This document shows positions 15,809 through 25,477 of a stretch of DNA of 64,000 nucleotides, in pieces. The notes under the pieces were generated by a model. It searched no databases. It saw only the letters and a list, made by a program, of their open reading frames with translations, and had not been told where the DNA came from. Source of the DNA: an uncultured Prevotella sp. (lineage in GTDB: Bacteria; Bacteroidota; Bacteroidia; Bacteroidales; Bacteroidaceae); NCBI GenBank assembly GCA_900550035.1, contig URQS01000010.1, positions 1 through 64,000 on the forward strand, written 5' to 3'. The translations under genes were made by a program, and so were the position numbers. Each line of letters begins with the position of its first letter. The first letter of the stretch is position 1.

Positions 15809-17992
15809 ATGATAAGGAAACACATAAACTTTCTTATATATATTGCCATAACTATATGTGTGGTGTTGTGTGCTGGTTGCGCTGAAGGACTGTTCGGCGC
15901 TGACGGCACACAGCACCACGCCCAGCGTATTGAGCTATCAGGCGAGATAGACCAGGTGGCTGTGACGCGTGTCAACGACGGCGGCTTTTGCAACGGTGAC
16001 GGAATGGGCATCTACATTGTTGATTATAATGCCGACATACCAGGCACGCTGCAGCAGAGCGGCAACCATGCCGACAATGTATGCTACACTTACGATGAAG
16101 CCAACCGTAAATGGAATTCTGATTATGACGTTTACTGGAAGGACTTCCATACCCATATAGACGTATATGGCTACTATCCATACGCCCACCCTAAAAGCGT
16201 CGACAACTATACTTTTAATGTGCAGCGCGACCAACATAATGTCACTGCCGACGGCAAGATGGGCGGCTATGAAGCGAGCGACTTCCTTTGGGGCAAGTTG
16301 AACGACGTAGCACCCACCAGTGCCGCTTTGCGTCTGCTGCTGAGACACCGTATGTCGAGTGCCTGCGTGAAACTGCTCAAGGGCGATGGCTTCACCGATA
16401 GCGAATGGGAAGGCATGGATAAGACAGTGCTTGTCACAAATCTGGCGCGTAAGGCAAGCATAAATATGACGGACGGAACCGTGAAAGTGGCAGGTGATGT
16501 GGAGTCATCGCCTACCATTCCCTCGCAAGTGAACGATGAATGGCGTGCCATAGTAGTGCCTCAGACTGTTCCGGCTGGTACAACACTCTTCAACATCACC
16601 ATAGGTGGCGCACCGTACAAGTTCGCTAAGAACGAGGCGTTTACCTATGTGTCGGGCAAGATGATGAAGTTCAACATCAGAGTGGACAAGCCCGAGGGTA
16701 CTGGCAAGTATCGTCTCACGCTTGTAAGCGAAAGCATTGCCCCTTGGGAAAATGATCTACAGAGCCATGACGCCACGGCTACTGAGTATGTTGTTATCAA
16801 CTCCACTGCCGGACATCTTAAGGACTCGATAGTCGCTTCGCATAAGGATATTGCCATGGTGAAACGCATGAAGGTGACCGGCACCATTAACGTGTATGAT
16901 TTTATAATTATGCGCGACAGCATGCCAAAGCTTACGGCTCTAAATCTAAAGGATGTAAGAATCAAAAGAGTATACAATTATACAGTAGGAGGTGTTGAGT
17001 ATTGGACTGATTATGCTGAAGATGATGTATTGCCTTTTAATAGTTTCACTGGTAAAAGAACGCTGACAAGCTTTGTGTTTCCTGACGTTCTTAATCGTAT
17101 TGATGTAGGCGCTTTTGCCGGCGCTGGTCTGAAGGGTTCTCTCAATATTCCCGAAGGTGTGGTAGAGATAGGTCCAGGGGCTTTTATAGACAATGACTTT
17201 ACTGGTATCTTGACATTACCTTCCACATTGAAGAAAATAGGCGATAGTGCTTTTTCAGAGTGTTGTTTTATATGCCCATTGAACTTGCCGGATGGAATTG
17301 AAGAAATCGAATCTAGATGTTTTTATAATTGCCGGTATCTGTATGGCAAGCTGATATTGCCAAGCCATCTGAAGAAGTTGGGTTCATCCGCATTCGCTAA
17401 ATGTTCTGGCTTGAAAGGAGATCTTGTGATTCCTAAATCTTTGACAGTAATACCCTCATACGCTTTTGAAGAATGCGGATTAGGAGGTAGATTACACTTG
17501 CATGATGGTATCACTACTATAGGAAATGGTGCATTTGGTCATAACGGATTTAAAGGCGAACTTGATTTGCCGAAGAGTCTTACAGAACTTGGAGGTAACA
17601 ACTTCTGGGGAAATTATTTCTCAGGAAGCCTGAAGATACCCAAGGGATTGACAAACATTTCAGAAGAAGCTTTTTCAAATTGCACTTTCGAAGGAGAGGT
17701 GGAGATACCTGAGGGTATTACGTATATCCATAAAAGAGCATTTATAGCAAGTGAAAATCTGCAAAAGGTTATCTTGCCAAGCAGTCTTGAGTTTATAGAT
17801 GAGTATGCCTTCTGGTATTGCAAATCGCTTCGCGTAATTGAATGTAAGAGCACCGTTCCTCCAGTAGTGAATAGCACAGCTTTCGATAAAGTTCCATTAG
17901 AAGATCTCACTGTTATAGTGCCTAAGTCTGCTTTAAATGACTATAAGTCGTCAAATTTCTGGTCGGGTTTATTATTAAAAACTGTCGAATGA
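15809..17992 (+). CDS. Fimbrillin-like/LRR_5 (BspA-like) fusion lipoprotein, copy 1
   Basis: The start is ATG 15809 (MIRKHINF), matching the start of the tandem paralogue. The 727-residue protein has a lipoprotein signal (CAGC, Cys24). A fimbrillin-like domain covers about 35-330 (NGDGMGIYIVDYN, then YWKDFHTHIDVYGYYPYAH). A linker follows, then BspA-type leucine-rich repeats at about 410-705 with a period near 23 residues (for example LTLPSTLKKIGDSAF, LILPSHLKKLGSSAF). BspA-like repeats bind host or bacterial surface proteins in several species. Its stop codon overlaps the next ATG (ATGA), so the two are translationally coupled. Fusing a fimbrial-type domain with LRRs suggests an adhesive tip; this is inference. 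Confidence 0.82.
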   Translation: MIRKHINFLIYIAITICVVLCAGCAEGLFGADGTQHHAQRIELSGEIDQVAVTRVNDGGFCNGDGMGIYIVDYNADIPGTLQQSGNHADNVCYTYDEANRKWNSDYDVYWKDFHTHIDVYGYYPYAHPKSVDNYTFNVQRDQHNVTADGKMGGYEASDFLWGKLNDVAPTSAALRLLLRHRMSSACVKLLKGDGFTDSEWEGMDKTVLVTNLARKASINMTDGTVKVAGDVESSPTIPSQVNDEWRAIVVPQTVPAGTTLFNITIGGAPYKFAKNEAFTYVSGKMMKFNIRVDKPEGTGKYRLTLVSESIAPWENDLQSHDATATEYVVINSTAGHLKDSIVASHKDIAMVKRMKVTGTINVYDFIIMRDSMPKLTALNLKDVRIKRVYNYTVGGVEYWTDYAEDDVLPFNSFTGKRTLTSFVFPDVLNRIDVGAFAGAGLKGSLNIPEGVVEIGPGAFIDNDFTGILTLPSTLKKIGDSAFSECCFICPLNLPDGIEEIESRCFYNCRYLYGKLILPSHLKKLGSSAFAKCSGLKGDLVIPKSLTVIPSYAFEECGLGGRLHLHDGITTIGNGAFGHNGFKGELDLPKSLTELGGNNFWGNYFSGSLKIPKGLTNISEEAFSNCTFEGEVEIPEGITYIHKRAFIASENLQKVILPSSLEFIDEYAFWYCKSLRVIECKSTVPPVVNSTAFDKVPLEDLTVIVPKSALNDYKSSNFWSGLLLKTVE
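16069..16419 (+). repeat. Identical block shared with 18249-18599 (351 bases)
   Basis: The fimbrillin-like parts of the two tandem fusion genes are identical base for base over 351 bases (offset 2180), while their LRR parts have drifted. This fits gene conversion or purifying homogenisation of the N-terminal domain. Confidence 0.85.
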
Positions 17993-20190
17993 TAAGAAAA
18001 CACATAAACTGTCTTATATACATTGCCATAACGGTATGTGTAGTGTTGTGTGCCGGTTGCGCTGACGGACTGTTCGGCGCTGACGGCACACAGCACAGTA
18101 CCCGTCGTATTGAACTTTCAGGCGAGATAGACCAGGTGTCTGTGACGCGTGTCAACGACGGCGGCTTTTGCGATGGCGACGGAATGGGCATCTACATTGT
18201 TGACTACAAGGCTGGCACACCCGGCACGCTACAGCAGAGCGGCAACCGTGCCGACAATGTATGCTACACTTACGATGAAGCCAACCGTAAATGGAATTCT
18301 GATTATGACGTTTACTGGAAGGACTTCCATACCCATATAGACGTATATGGCTACTATCCATACGCCCACCCTAAAAGCGTCGACAACTATACTTTTAATG
18401 TGCAGCGCGACCAACATAATGTCACTGCCGACGGCAAGATGGGCGGCTATGAAGCGAGCGACTTCCTTTGGGGCAAGTTGAACGACGTAGCACCCACCAG
18501 TGCCGCTTTGCGTCTGCTGCTGAGACACCGTATGTCGAGTGCCTGCGTGAAACTGCTCAAGGGCGATGGCTTCACCGATAGCGAATGGGAAGGCATGGAC
18601 AAGACAGTGCTTGTCACCAACCTGGCGCGTAAGGCAAGCATAAGCATGACAGACGGAACCGTGAAAGTGGCAGGTGACGTGGAGCCGTCGGCTACCATTC
18701 CCTCGCAAGTGAACGATGAATGGCGTGCTATCGTAGTGCCTCAGACTGTTCCGGCTGGCACTACACTCTTCAGCATCACCATAGATGGCGCGCCTTACAA
18801 ATTTGCGAAGAACGAGGCGCTTACCTATGTGTCGGGCAAGATGATGAAGTTTAACATCAGAGTGGACAAGACCGAGGGTCATGGCAAGTATCGTCTCACG
18901 CTGGTAAGCGAAAGAATAGCTCCTTGGGAGAACGACCTCCAGAGCCATGACGCCACGGCTACGGAGTATGTCGTTATCAATTCCACAGCCGGATATCTTA
19001 AGGACTCGATAGCCGCTTCGCATAAAGATTTTACCAGGGTGAAACGAATGAAGTTGACCGGTACCATCAATGCGTACGATTTCGTATTTATGCGCGACAG
19101 TATGCCAAAGCTTACGGCTCTTAACCTAAAGAATGTAAGAATCAAAGGCTTAAACGTAAAAACAGACTTCATCGGATATATGGTAGGAGGTATTATGTAT
19201 CATGATGGTGAAGCTAAAGATGATGTGTTGCCTCCTTATTGTTTAGGTGATAAGAAAACGCTGACAAGTGTTGTGCTTCCAGACGTTCTTAAGCGTATCG
19301 AAAGAAGCGCTTTTACCAGATCAGGGCTGAAGGGTTCTCTCAATATTCCCGAAGGTGTGGTAGAGATTGGCGATAATGCTTTTCTTGACAACGATTTTAC
19401 CGGTGTTCTGGCATTGCCTTCCACATTGAAGAAGATAGATAGTGGTGCTTTTGCTAATGCTGCTTTTATCTGTCCATTAAATTTGCCAGATGGAATCGAA
19501 GAACTTGGTTCTTCTTGTTTCCAATATTGTCGGTATCTGTATGGCAATCTGATATTGCCAAGTCATCTGAAGAAGTTGGGTTCTGGCGCATTCCGTGGTT
19601 GTACTGGCTTGAAAGGAGACCTTGTGATTCCTAAATCCTTGACTCGCATTTCCTGGCAGGCTTTCGAATCATGTGGGTTGGGAGGCAGACTACAGTTGCA
19701 TGATGGCATCACTGTTATAGGTGAATCTGCATTTTATGGAAACGGATTCATTGGCGAACTTGAATTACCAAAGGGTCTTACAGAACTTTATGGTGGAAAC
19801 TTCGAAGGAAATAATTTCTCAGGAAGCCTGAAGATACCCAAAGGATTGACAAACATTTCAGATGGAGCTTTTTCATATTGCACTTTCGAAGGAGAGGTGG
19901 AGATACCTGAGGGTATTATGTGTATTCATAAAAGAACATTTTATAATAGCAAAAATCTTCAAAAGATAATATTGCCAAGCAGTCTTGAGGTAATCGATGT
20001 GGGTGCTTTCCAATATTGCGCTTCGCTTCGCGTAGTTGAATGTAAGGGCACCATTCCTCCAGTCGTGAATGAAAGTGCTTTCGATGGAGTTCCATTAGAA
20101 GACCTTACTGTTATAGTGCCTAAGTCTGCCTTAAATGACTATAAGTCGTCAGAATCCTGGTCGGGCTTTAAACACATTATTGCAAAATAA
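17989..20190 (+). CDS. Fimbrillin-like/LRR_5 fusion lipoprotein, copy 2
   Basis: The 733-residue tandem paralogue of the preceding gene has the same lipoprotein signal (CAGC) and a nearly identical fimbrillin-like domain. The BspA-type LRR region is clearly more divergent (repeats such as LALPSTLKKIDSGAF and LELPKGLTELYGGNF). It is longer by a few residues after the first LRR-flanking segment (LNVKTDFIGYMVGG). The ATGA overlap at 17989-17992 couples it to copy 1. The pattern of conserved base and variable LRR face suggests two adhesins with different binding surfaces on one scaffold; this is inference from the divergence pattern. Confidence 0.82.
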   Translation: MIRKHINCLIYIAITVCVVLCAGCADGLFGADGTQHSTRRIELSGEIDQVSVTRVNDGGFCDGDGMGIYIVDYKAGTPGTLQQSGNRADNVCYTYDEANRKWNSDYDVYWKDFHTHIDVYGYYPYAHPKSVDNYTFNVQRDQHNVTADGKMGGYEASDFLWGKLNDVAPTSAALRLLLRHRMSSACVKLLKGDGFTDSEWEGMDKTVLVTNLARKASISMTDGTVKVAGDVEPSATIPSQVNDEWRAIVVPQTVPAGTTLFSITIDGAPYKFAKNEALTYVSGKMMKFNIRVDKTEGHGKYRLTLVSERIAPWENDLQSHDATATEYVVINSTAGYLKDSIAASHKDFTRVKRMKLTGTINAYDFVFMRDSMPKLTALNLKNVRIKGLNVKTDFIGYMVGGIMYHDGEAKDDVLPPYCLGDKKTLTSVVLPDVLKRIERSAFTRSGLKGSLNIPEGVVEIGDNAFLDNDFTGVLALPSTLKKIDSGAFANAAFICPLNLPDGIEELGSSCFQYCRYLYGNLILPSHLKKLGSGAFRGCTGLKGDLVIPKSLTRISWQAFESCGLGGRLQLHDGITVIGESAFYGNGFIGELELPKGLTELYGGNFEGNNFSGSLKIPKGLTNISDGAFSYCTFEGEVEIPEGIMCIHKRTFYNSKNLQKIILPSSLEVIDVGAFQYCASLRVVECKGTIPPVVNESAFDGVPLEDLTVIVPKSALNDYKSSESWSGFKHIIAK
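18249..18599 (+). repeat. Identical block shared with 16069-16419 (351 bases)
   Basis: This is the second copy of the homogenised fimbrillin-domain segment. Flanking mismatches are at 18248 and 18600. Confidence 0.85.
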
Positions 20191-20249
20191 AGCAGTAATG
20201 CAGGCTGCTGTGAATGGGAGTAACGTAATAATAATAAACAAGACAAAGA

Positions 20250-21146
20250 ATGAAGAATTATATAATAAGGTGGGTTTGCATGAGTGTCGGCATTGTAGGG
20301 GCAGCGTTTCTTGCGGCTTGCTCAGATGATGCCAATCCGCAATACAAGGATGCCAAGTCGATGCCGATGACTTTTGTGGTGAAGCATCCGTCGCAGACAC
20401 GTGCCACGGAAACCGACTTCGAGATAGGCGACCGCATAGGACTGTATGTGGCAAACACAGAAAAGCCAATGGAGTTGGGAGGCAATCTTGCCAACAACGA
20501 TGTGCTGACCTACGACGGCGACAAGTGGACATCACTCCGTCCCCTCTATTGGGACGACGGCACGTTCAATGTCTATGCCATCTATCCACGCATGGATAAG
20601 GTGCTCAGCCTCGACAGTCAGCCTTTCAGCGTGGCTCTCGACCAGAACACCCCGAAGACAGCCACATCGCTTGGTGGCTATGAGGCGAGCGACCTGCTCT
20701 TTGCTTCGCAGAAGAGTGTCACAGCGTCGGATTCGCCAGTTAGTCTTTTGTTTCATCACATCATGAGTAAGCTACGCATACGCCTGATAAAGGGCGAGGA
20801 CTTCGAAGGCGAGCTGCCCACCAAAGCCAAGGTGTATATACACAGCACCATAACCTCTGCCACCGTCGACCTACGCCAAGGCATCGTCACGTACAATCCG
20901 AATGTGGCACGCCAGAGCATCATAGCCCATCAGGACGACGAGACCAGCTATTCTGCCATCGTCGTGCCGCAGAACATCACAACACGTATGCCATTCCTTG
21001 AAGTGGAGGTAAACGGTGTGAGCTATTTCTATGAGAGCCGATTTAATTATAAACCTGGTGTGGAGAATCTTGTCAACCTTATCATTTCAAAAGACCCCGA
21101 GCAGGTGAAGATAGAAATCGGTGGTGAGATAAAGGACTGGCAATAA
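20250..21146 (+). CDS. Fimbrillin family lipoprotein
   Basis: The 298-residue protein has a lipoprotein signal ending FLAAC (Cys24) and the fimbrillin-like pattern QTRATETDFEIGDRIGLYV. YWDDGTFNVYAIYPRMD follows, then LGGYEASDLLFA, a stretch also seen in the two fusion proteins. It carries no LRRs. It is 59 bases after the LRR fusion copy 2 and 10 bases before the next gene. It is probably a fimbrial subunit or anchor made with the adhesins; the exact role cannot be assigned. Confidence 0.8.
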   Translation: MKNYIIRWVCMSVGIVGAAFLAACSDDANPQYKDAKSMPMTFVVKHPSQTRATETDFEIGDRIGLYVANTEKPMELGGNLANNDVLTYDGDKWTSLRPLYWDDGTFNVYAIYPRMDKVLSLDSQPFSVALDQNTPKTATSLGGYEASDLLFASQKSVTASDSPVSLLFHHIMSKLRIRLIKGEDFEGELPTKAKVYIHSTITSATVDLRQGIVTYNPNVARQSIIAHQDDETSYSAIVVPQNITTRMPFLEVEVNGVSYFYESRFNYKPGVENLVNLIISKDPEQVKIEIGGEIKDWQ

Positions 21147-21156
21147 CACTTTCTGA

Positions 21157-22188
21157 ATGAAGAAAATAACGTATGTATTATCAGCCCTTGTGCTGATTCT
21201 TTCCTTGTGGGCAGTGGCTTTGTGGGTGCTGCCCATTGGAAAATATAATAATGTGACGACCGAGACGCGCTACGGCACGAGCGAGGGCATGCAGCTTGTG
21301 GAGCAGACCATGACCAACGGCGAACGACAGTATGTGGTGGAGGACGCGCGTGGCAACGTGATGTTCCGCATTCCGCTGCGCGGATGTATGCTCGATACGC
21401 AGTTTCGTGGCGGTCGTCTGCGCTTCCGCGAATTGTCTACGGGTCGTGAAGGATATGTCGACATGCAGGGCATCGTGGTGTTTACAGCCACGTCAGCCGA
21501 CCCATCGCAATCGGCAATAACTGCGCCGGAGGGGCAGACGTCTGCCATTGACGGTACGGCGGCGGACGTGCATGGTCAGCAACCTGCTGCGAAAGTCAGC
21601 CGTAAGGAGGTACGACTCCCGGCTGTAGACGTGCGCACGATGGCGCACAACAGTCCGTTCTATGCTGAGGCTTCCAAGATAATAAGCGGAAAGCTGGAAG
21701 AAACCGACGCCACACGCCGCCGTCAGATACTCAATTACTGCGAGCATCTGCGCACGGCATACACCACGAAGGACATCGACTTCCTACGTCAGGTGTTCAG
21801 CAACGACGCGCTCATCATCGTGGGCAACGTAGTACGTCAGTCGAAGGATGAAGCCAAGGTGGGTGCTGACAGCCGTGTGAGCTACGCCCTCCATACCAAG
21901 GCCGACTATCTCTCGCGACTCTCCAAGGTGTTCGGCATGAACAAGAAGGTGGACGTGCGCTTCTCCGACTTCCGCATAATGCGCCATCCCACGAAAGACG
22001 GCATCTACGGAGTATCGCTGCGCCAGCGCTATAAGAGCGACCGCTATGCCGATGACGGCTGGCTGTTTCTGCTGTGGGACTTCCGCAACGCCTCCATGCC
22101 ACTCATCCATGTGCGCACGTGGCAGCCGTCGGCAACTGTAAGTGGTAGTGATGGAGTAATTGAAATATCCGACTTTAATTTAGAGTAA
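21157..22188 (+). CDS. Membrane-anchored protein with NTF2-like domain
   Basis: The 343-residue protein has an N-terminal membrane anchor (about 4-26, VLSALVLILSLWAVALWVLP). A beta-rich region with GTSEGMQLVEQTM and RIPLRGCMLDTQFRGGRL follows, then a low-complexity linker (about 110-150). A C-terminal NTF2-like region spans about 185-330 (YCEHLRTAYTTKDIDFLRQ, then GVSLRQRYKSDRYADDGWL). No catalytic residues are evident. It is encoded 1 base upstream of the next gene, in the middle of the surface operon. It may be a periplasmic binding or assembly factor for the fimbrillin/LRR proteins. Confidence 0.65.
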   Translation: MKKITYVLSALVLILSLWAVALWVLPIGKYNNVTTETRYGTSEGMQLVEQTMTNGERQYVVEDARGNVMFRIPLRGCMLDTQFRGGRLRFRELSTGREGYVDMQGIVVFTATSADPSQSAITAPEGQTSAIDGTAADVHGQQPAAKVSRKEVRLPAVDVRTMAHNSPFYAEASKIISGKLEETDATRRRQILNYCEHLRTAYTTKDIDFLRQVFSNDALIIVGNVVRQSKDEAKVGADSRVSYALHTKADYLSRLSKVFGMNKKVDVRFSDFRIMRHPTKDGIYGVSLRQRYKSDRYADDGWLFLLWDFRNASMPLIHVRTWQPSATVSGSDGVIEISDFNLE

Positions 22189-22189
22189 T

Positions 22190-23245
22190 ATGAAAAGTAT
22201 AAAGAAGGCATTTGTAAAGTTGTCCTTTACGCTACGTAAAGTTATGCTTTGCGTGGTGTATACTATGATATTGTCGTGTCTGTCGTTGAACGATGCTAAG
22301 GCTGCAGCAGTGACAGTTGCATTGGCTGCGCCCGACAGCACCTTTACGGTGGAGAAATTCCGTCAGTTGCCTACCGATGTGAGTGCCTTCATCGATGCCG
22401 TACGCGACCTTAACGGCGAGGCATGCGCATTGCTTAAGGTTGTGGCACCAGCTGACTTCGCCTTCTCTTCGCCCCTGGGCATTGTAGAACGTCGCGACAA
22501 GGTGGGCGAGATATGGCTTTTCCTACCTAAGGGTACCAAGAGCATAACGCTGAAACATCCCCAATGGGGAGTGCTGCGCGACTATAAGTTTGGCATGAAG
22601 CTTGAGAGCCGCATGACCTACGAGATGCGCCTTCGTCTGCCACAGACCGCTGTAGTGGAGAAGCACGACACTATAGTATACACCCAGACCATCGTCGACA
22701 CCGTAACCGTGGCACCGCCCCGACGCATTGTTCAGCTCCATGCCTTCACGTTGCTCACAGCCTCACTCCATACCGACGGACCCTCGTGGGGCGTAATGGC
22801 AGCCTTGATGCGTCGTCATGGTGCTTATGTGCATGTGAGCAGCAATCTGCATTCGTCGCCCACGACGATAGGTTCGTGCAATAGCGACGGCTATCGACCC
22901 TCTACCAGCAACACTCCTTATTATACCGGACGCAAGCAGATCTCAGAGTATGCCCTCACCGTGGGGGCCATACACCGTCTGAGCAGCCTGTTCAACATAT
23001 TCGAAGGTGTGGGCTACGGAAGTAAGACCACTGCATGGCAGCTTGCCGACAGCGAGGGCGGCGGTTGGCTACGCAACGAAGAGTTCAGCCATAAAGGCTT
23101 TGCGGCAGAGCTTGGCGTTGTAGCTTCGGTAGGACGATTCAGCTTCAGTGCGTCGGCACTGACCATTGCAGGCAAGCAATGGCAGGGATGTATAGGTGTA
23201 GGAATATGCCTTGGAAAGACGGGAATGATAACAAAGCGCAAGTAA
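22190..23245 (+). CDS. Probable outer-membrane or periplasmic protein of the surface operon
   Basis: The 351-residue protein has a long N-terminal signal sequence (hydrophobic about 17-33, cut near NDAKA). The conserved-looking segment FRQLPTDVSAFIDAVRDLNG follows, then LPKGTKSITLKHPQWGVLRDY, which resembles a PEGA-like beta sandwich. The C-terminal part (about 185-350) is rich in alternating aromatic and small residues (GVMAALMRRHGAYVHVSSN; FSFSASALTIAGKQWQGCIG) and looks like a small beta-barrel. I recognise no named family with certainty. Its place between the NTF2-like gene and the FN3/LRR gene suggests an envelope partner. Confidence 0.65.
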   Translation: MKSIKKAFVKLSFTLRKVMLCVVYTMILSCLSLNDAKAAAVTVALAAPDSTFTVEKFRQLPTDVSAFIDAVRDLNGEACALLKVVAPADFAFSSPLGIVERRDKVGEIWLFLPKGTKSITLKHPQWGVLRDYKFGMKLESRMTYEMRLRLPQTAVVEKHDTIVYTQTIVDTVTVAPPRRIVQLHAFTLLTASLHTDGPSWGVMAALMRRHGAYVHVSSNLHSSPTTIGSCNSDGYRPSTSNTPYYTGRKQISEYALTVGAIHRLSSLFNIFEGVGYGSKTTAWQLADSEGGGWLRNEEFSHKGFAAELGVVASVGRFSFSASALTIAGKQWQGCIGVGICLGKTGMITKRK

Positions 23246-23260
23246 AAAAACGTACCGATT

Positions 23261-24892
23261 ATGAATAATCGTATTCTCTATATATTATTGTTGATGGCTG
23301 TCGTGACGGTCTGCTCTTGCAGCAGCGACAGTCCGTACAACTTTGAACCTCGCCTCCAGACGCTTCCGGCTACGGACATTAGCCGTACGGAAGCCACGCT
23401 GTCGGGCAAGTGTGTCAAGGACAAGGGAGTGGACATGCCCAGTCTTTGGTTCAGTTATGGCAATGACGAGAGCATGTCTGAGAGACAGGAAGTGCAGGCT
23501 GATGCCAACGGCAATGTCAGCATGCGTCTCTCTACGCTCACAGCCGGCACCACCTATTATTATATGCTTCATGGCACCAACGGCTCTGCCTCGCTCTCAG
23601 GCGAGATGGTCAGCTTCGCCACGCAGCCCAACGAACGCCCAACGGTAAGCAAGGCAGAAGTGCTGAGTAGCGCTCCGGTCAGCCTTATCGTAGGCTACAG
23701 CATCACGGACAATGGCGGCGACCCCGTCACATCCTGCGGTTGCCGTGTGTCGGGCGAAGGCATTGAGGGAGGCGAGAAGACCATTATGCAGAGCGGAGAG
23801 GCTGACGACAAGGGAATGTACAGTCTGTTTATTGACGGTCTGCAGCCCAACATAACTTATACCATCAAGCCATTTGCTGTCAACAGCATAGGCGAGTCGG
23901 AAGGCGAAGCCCTCCAGTTCACCACCTCATCAGCTGTCGTGCTTGGTAAGTCAGGCATCCTTTCCACCCTCCTCGGCGACCAGATATTCAATCTTACCAG
24001 TCTTTCTCTGGTAGGCCCGCTCAATGGCGACGATCTGCGCACGCTGCGCATCATGGCAGGACGCGATGAGGAAAACCATCCTACAGCCGGACGTCTTGCC
24101 GACCTCGACATCTCGGGAGCAAGCATCGTTGCGGGTGGTGGCGAGTATGGCGAATCACGATTTACAGAGGACGGAGTGATAGGCGTAGGTCTGTTTCGCG
24201 CTTGCACAGGTCTGAATACCATCAAGCTGCCAATGGGAGCCGTCAAGATAGAGAAGGAAGCCTTCGAGGGCTGCACCTCTCTGCGCAGCATCACCATCCC
24301 AGCTTCGGTAAGCGCCGTAAGTCCATCGGCAGGTTGCACGTCGCTGGAGACCATCGACGTGTCGGCAGCCAACACCCACTTCCAGAGTAAGGACGGCGTA
24401 CTCCTGAGCAATGACGGCAAGCGCATACTCTGGTTCCCGATGGGCAAGAAGGGCGAATACACATTGCCCTCCACCATAGAGAGCGTTGGCGACTATGCCT
24501 TCCGCGAAAGCAGCGTGGAGAAATTCGTATTCGCCGACGGACTGACTAAGTTGGGTATGTGCGCCTTCTATAACAGCAAGGTGAAGGAAGTGGTGCTGCC
24601 CTCCACCCTTAAGCAGCTGCCTTCCGGACTGTTTCAGAAATGCAGCCGTCTTACCACGGTGCGCCTTGGCAAGAAAGTGGATATTATAAACGAATACGTC
24701 TTCGACGGTTGTCCGCTCACTGACCTTTACGTCGGTGCAGCATTGCCACCAGTTTGCTATGACAACACATTTGCCAATGTTGCTACCGACTTTCTGAAGA
24801 CGTGCCGCGTGCATGTGCCTAAAGGCAGGGAGGAGTATTATCGGGCAAAGTCATACTGGGACCAGTTTGAGAATATAATTGATGACATATAA
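23261..24892 (+). CDS. Lipoprotein with FN3-like and LRR_5 domains
   Basis: The 543-residue protein has a lipoprotein signal (VTVCSCSSDS). Two fibronectin-type-III-like modules span about 30-220 (TDISRTEATLSGKCVKDKG; YSITDNGGDPVTSCGCRV). BspA-like LRRs follow at about 285-520 (IKLPMGAVKIEKEAFEGCTS; VVLPSTLKQLPSGLFQKCS). It should sit on the cell surface or in the periplasm and bind protein or glycan ligands. It shares the LRR type, but not the N-terminal domain, with the two fusion proteins upstream. It is followed after 11 bases by a regulator gene. Confidence 0.78.
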   Translation: MNNRILYILLLMAVVTVCSCSSDSPYNFEPRLQTLPATDISRTEATLSGKCVKDKGVDMPSLWFSYGNDESMSERQEVQADANGNVSMRLSTLTAGTTYYYMLHGTNGSASLSGEMVSFATQPNERPTVSKAEVLSSAPVSLIVGYSITDNGGDPVTSCGCRVSGEGIEGGEKTIMQSGEADDKGMYSLFIDGLQPNITYTIKPFAVNSIGESEGEALQFTTSSAVVLGKSGILSTLLGDQIFNLTSLSLVGPLNGDDLRTLRIMAGRDEENHPTAGRLADLDISGASIVAGGGEYGESRFTEDGVIGVGLFRACTGLNTIKLPMGAVKIEKEAFEGCTSLRSITIPASVSAVSPSAGCTSLETIDVSAANTHFQSKDGVLLSNDGKRILWFPMGKKGEYTLPSTIESVGDYAFRESSVEKFVFADGLTKLGMCAFYNSKVKEVVLPSTLKQLPSGLFQKCSRLTTVRLGKKVDIINEYVFDGCPLTDLYVGAALPPVCYDNTFANVATDFLKTCRVHVPKGREEYYRAKSYWDQFENIIDDI

Positions 24893-24903
24893 ATGAAGTG
24901 ACA

Positions 24904-25470
24904 ATGAACACACCAGAAATAGAAGAGCTGAAACGACTTGTCGAGGAGCATTACGGCAAGCACCTTACCACGACCACCGACTTTGAGGAGTTCTCGGTGA
25001 TACTGCGCCTCCGACATGAGATATTCGTGTCGCCGTCGACATTGAAGCGACTGTATGGCTATGTCAGCGACAGCCATAAGCCGCGCATGCTGACCCTCGA
25101 CTCTCTATCGGCATATATAGGACATAAGGACTATGCCTCGTTTCTGCTTTGGCTGAAGAACAGCACACGCTACAATTCGTCGTTTTTTGATGCTTGCCAA
25201 CTTGTGAGCAGCGATTTGGAGCGAGGCGATAATGTGGAGATAGGGTGGGCACCCAATCGTCTGCTTCGTCTTGAATACTTAGGCGATAGTGCATATCGTG
25301 TAGTGGAAGCGCATAACAGCAAGTTGCAGTCGGATGATATGTTTGTAACAGGATGCTTCATTAAGGAACAGCCGCTGTACCTGCCGTATATAGAGCGTAA
25401 TGGCGAACGTACACCACCCTTTGTGGCAGGACGCAATGGCGGACTTTCGATAGTAAGAAAGATAATTTAG
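24904..25470 (+). CDS. Probable DNA-binding regulator of the surface operon
   Basis: The ATG at 24904 is preferred over a GTG at 24898. The 188-residue protein has an N-terminal helical region (about 1-85) with the pattern FVSPSTLKRLYGYV and LTLDSLSAYIGHKDYASFL. This pattern is frequent in Bacteroidota proteins and looks helix-turn-helix-like. A beta-rich C-terminal half (about 105-188) contains LRLEYLGDSAYRVVEAHNSK. The next gene, a Ser/Thr kinase, starts 7 bases downstream. A signalling or regulatory role for the operon is plausible. DNA binding is inferred, not shown. Confidence 0.62.
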   Translation: MNTPEIEELKRLVEEHYGKHLTTTTDFEEFSVILRLRHEIFVSPSTLKRLYGYVSDSHKPRMLTLDSLSAYIGHKDYASFLLWLKNSTRYNSSFFDACQLVSSDLERGDNVEIGWAPNRLLRLEYLGDSAYRVVEAHNSKLQSDDMFVTGCFIKEQPLYLPYIERNGERTPPFVAGRNGGLSIVRKII

Positions 25471-25477
25471 ACAGATT

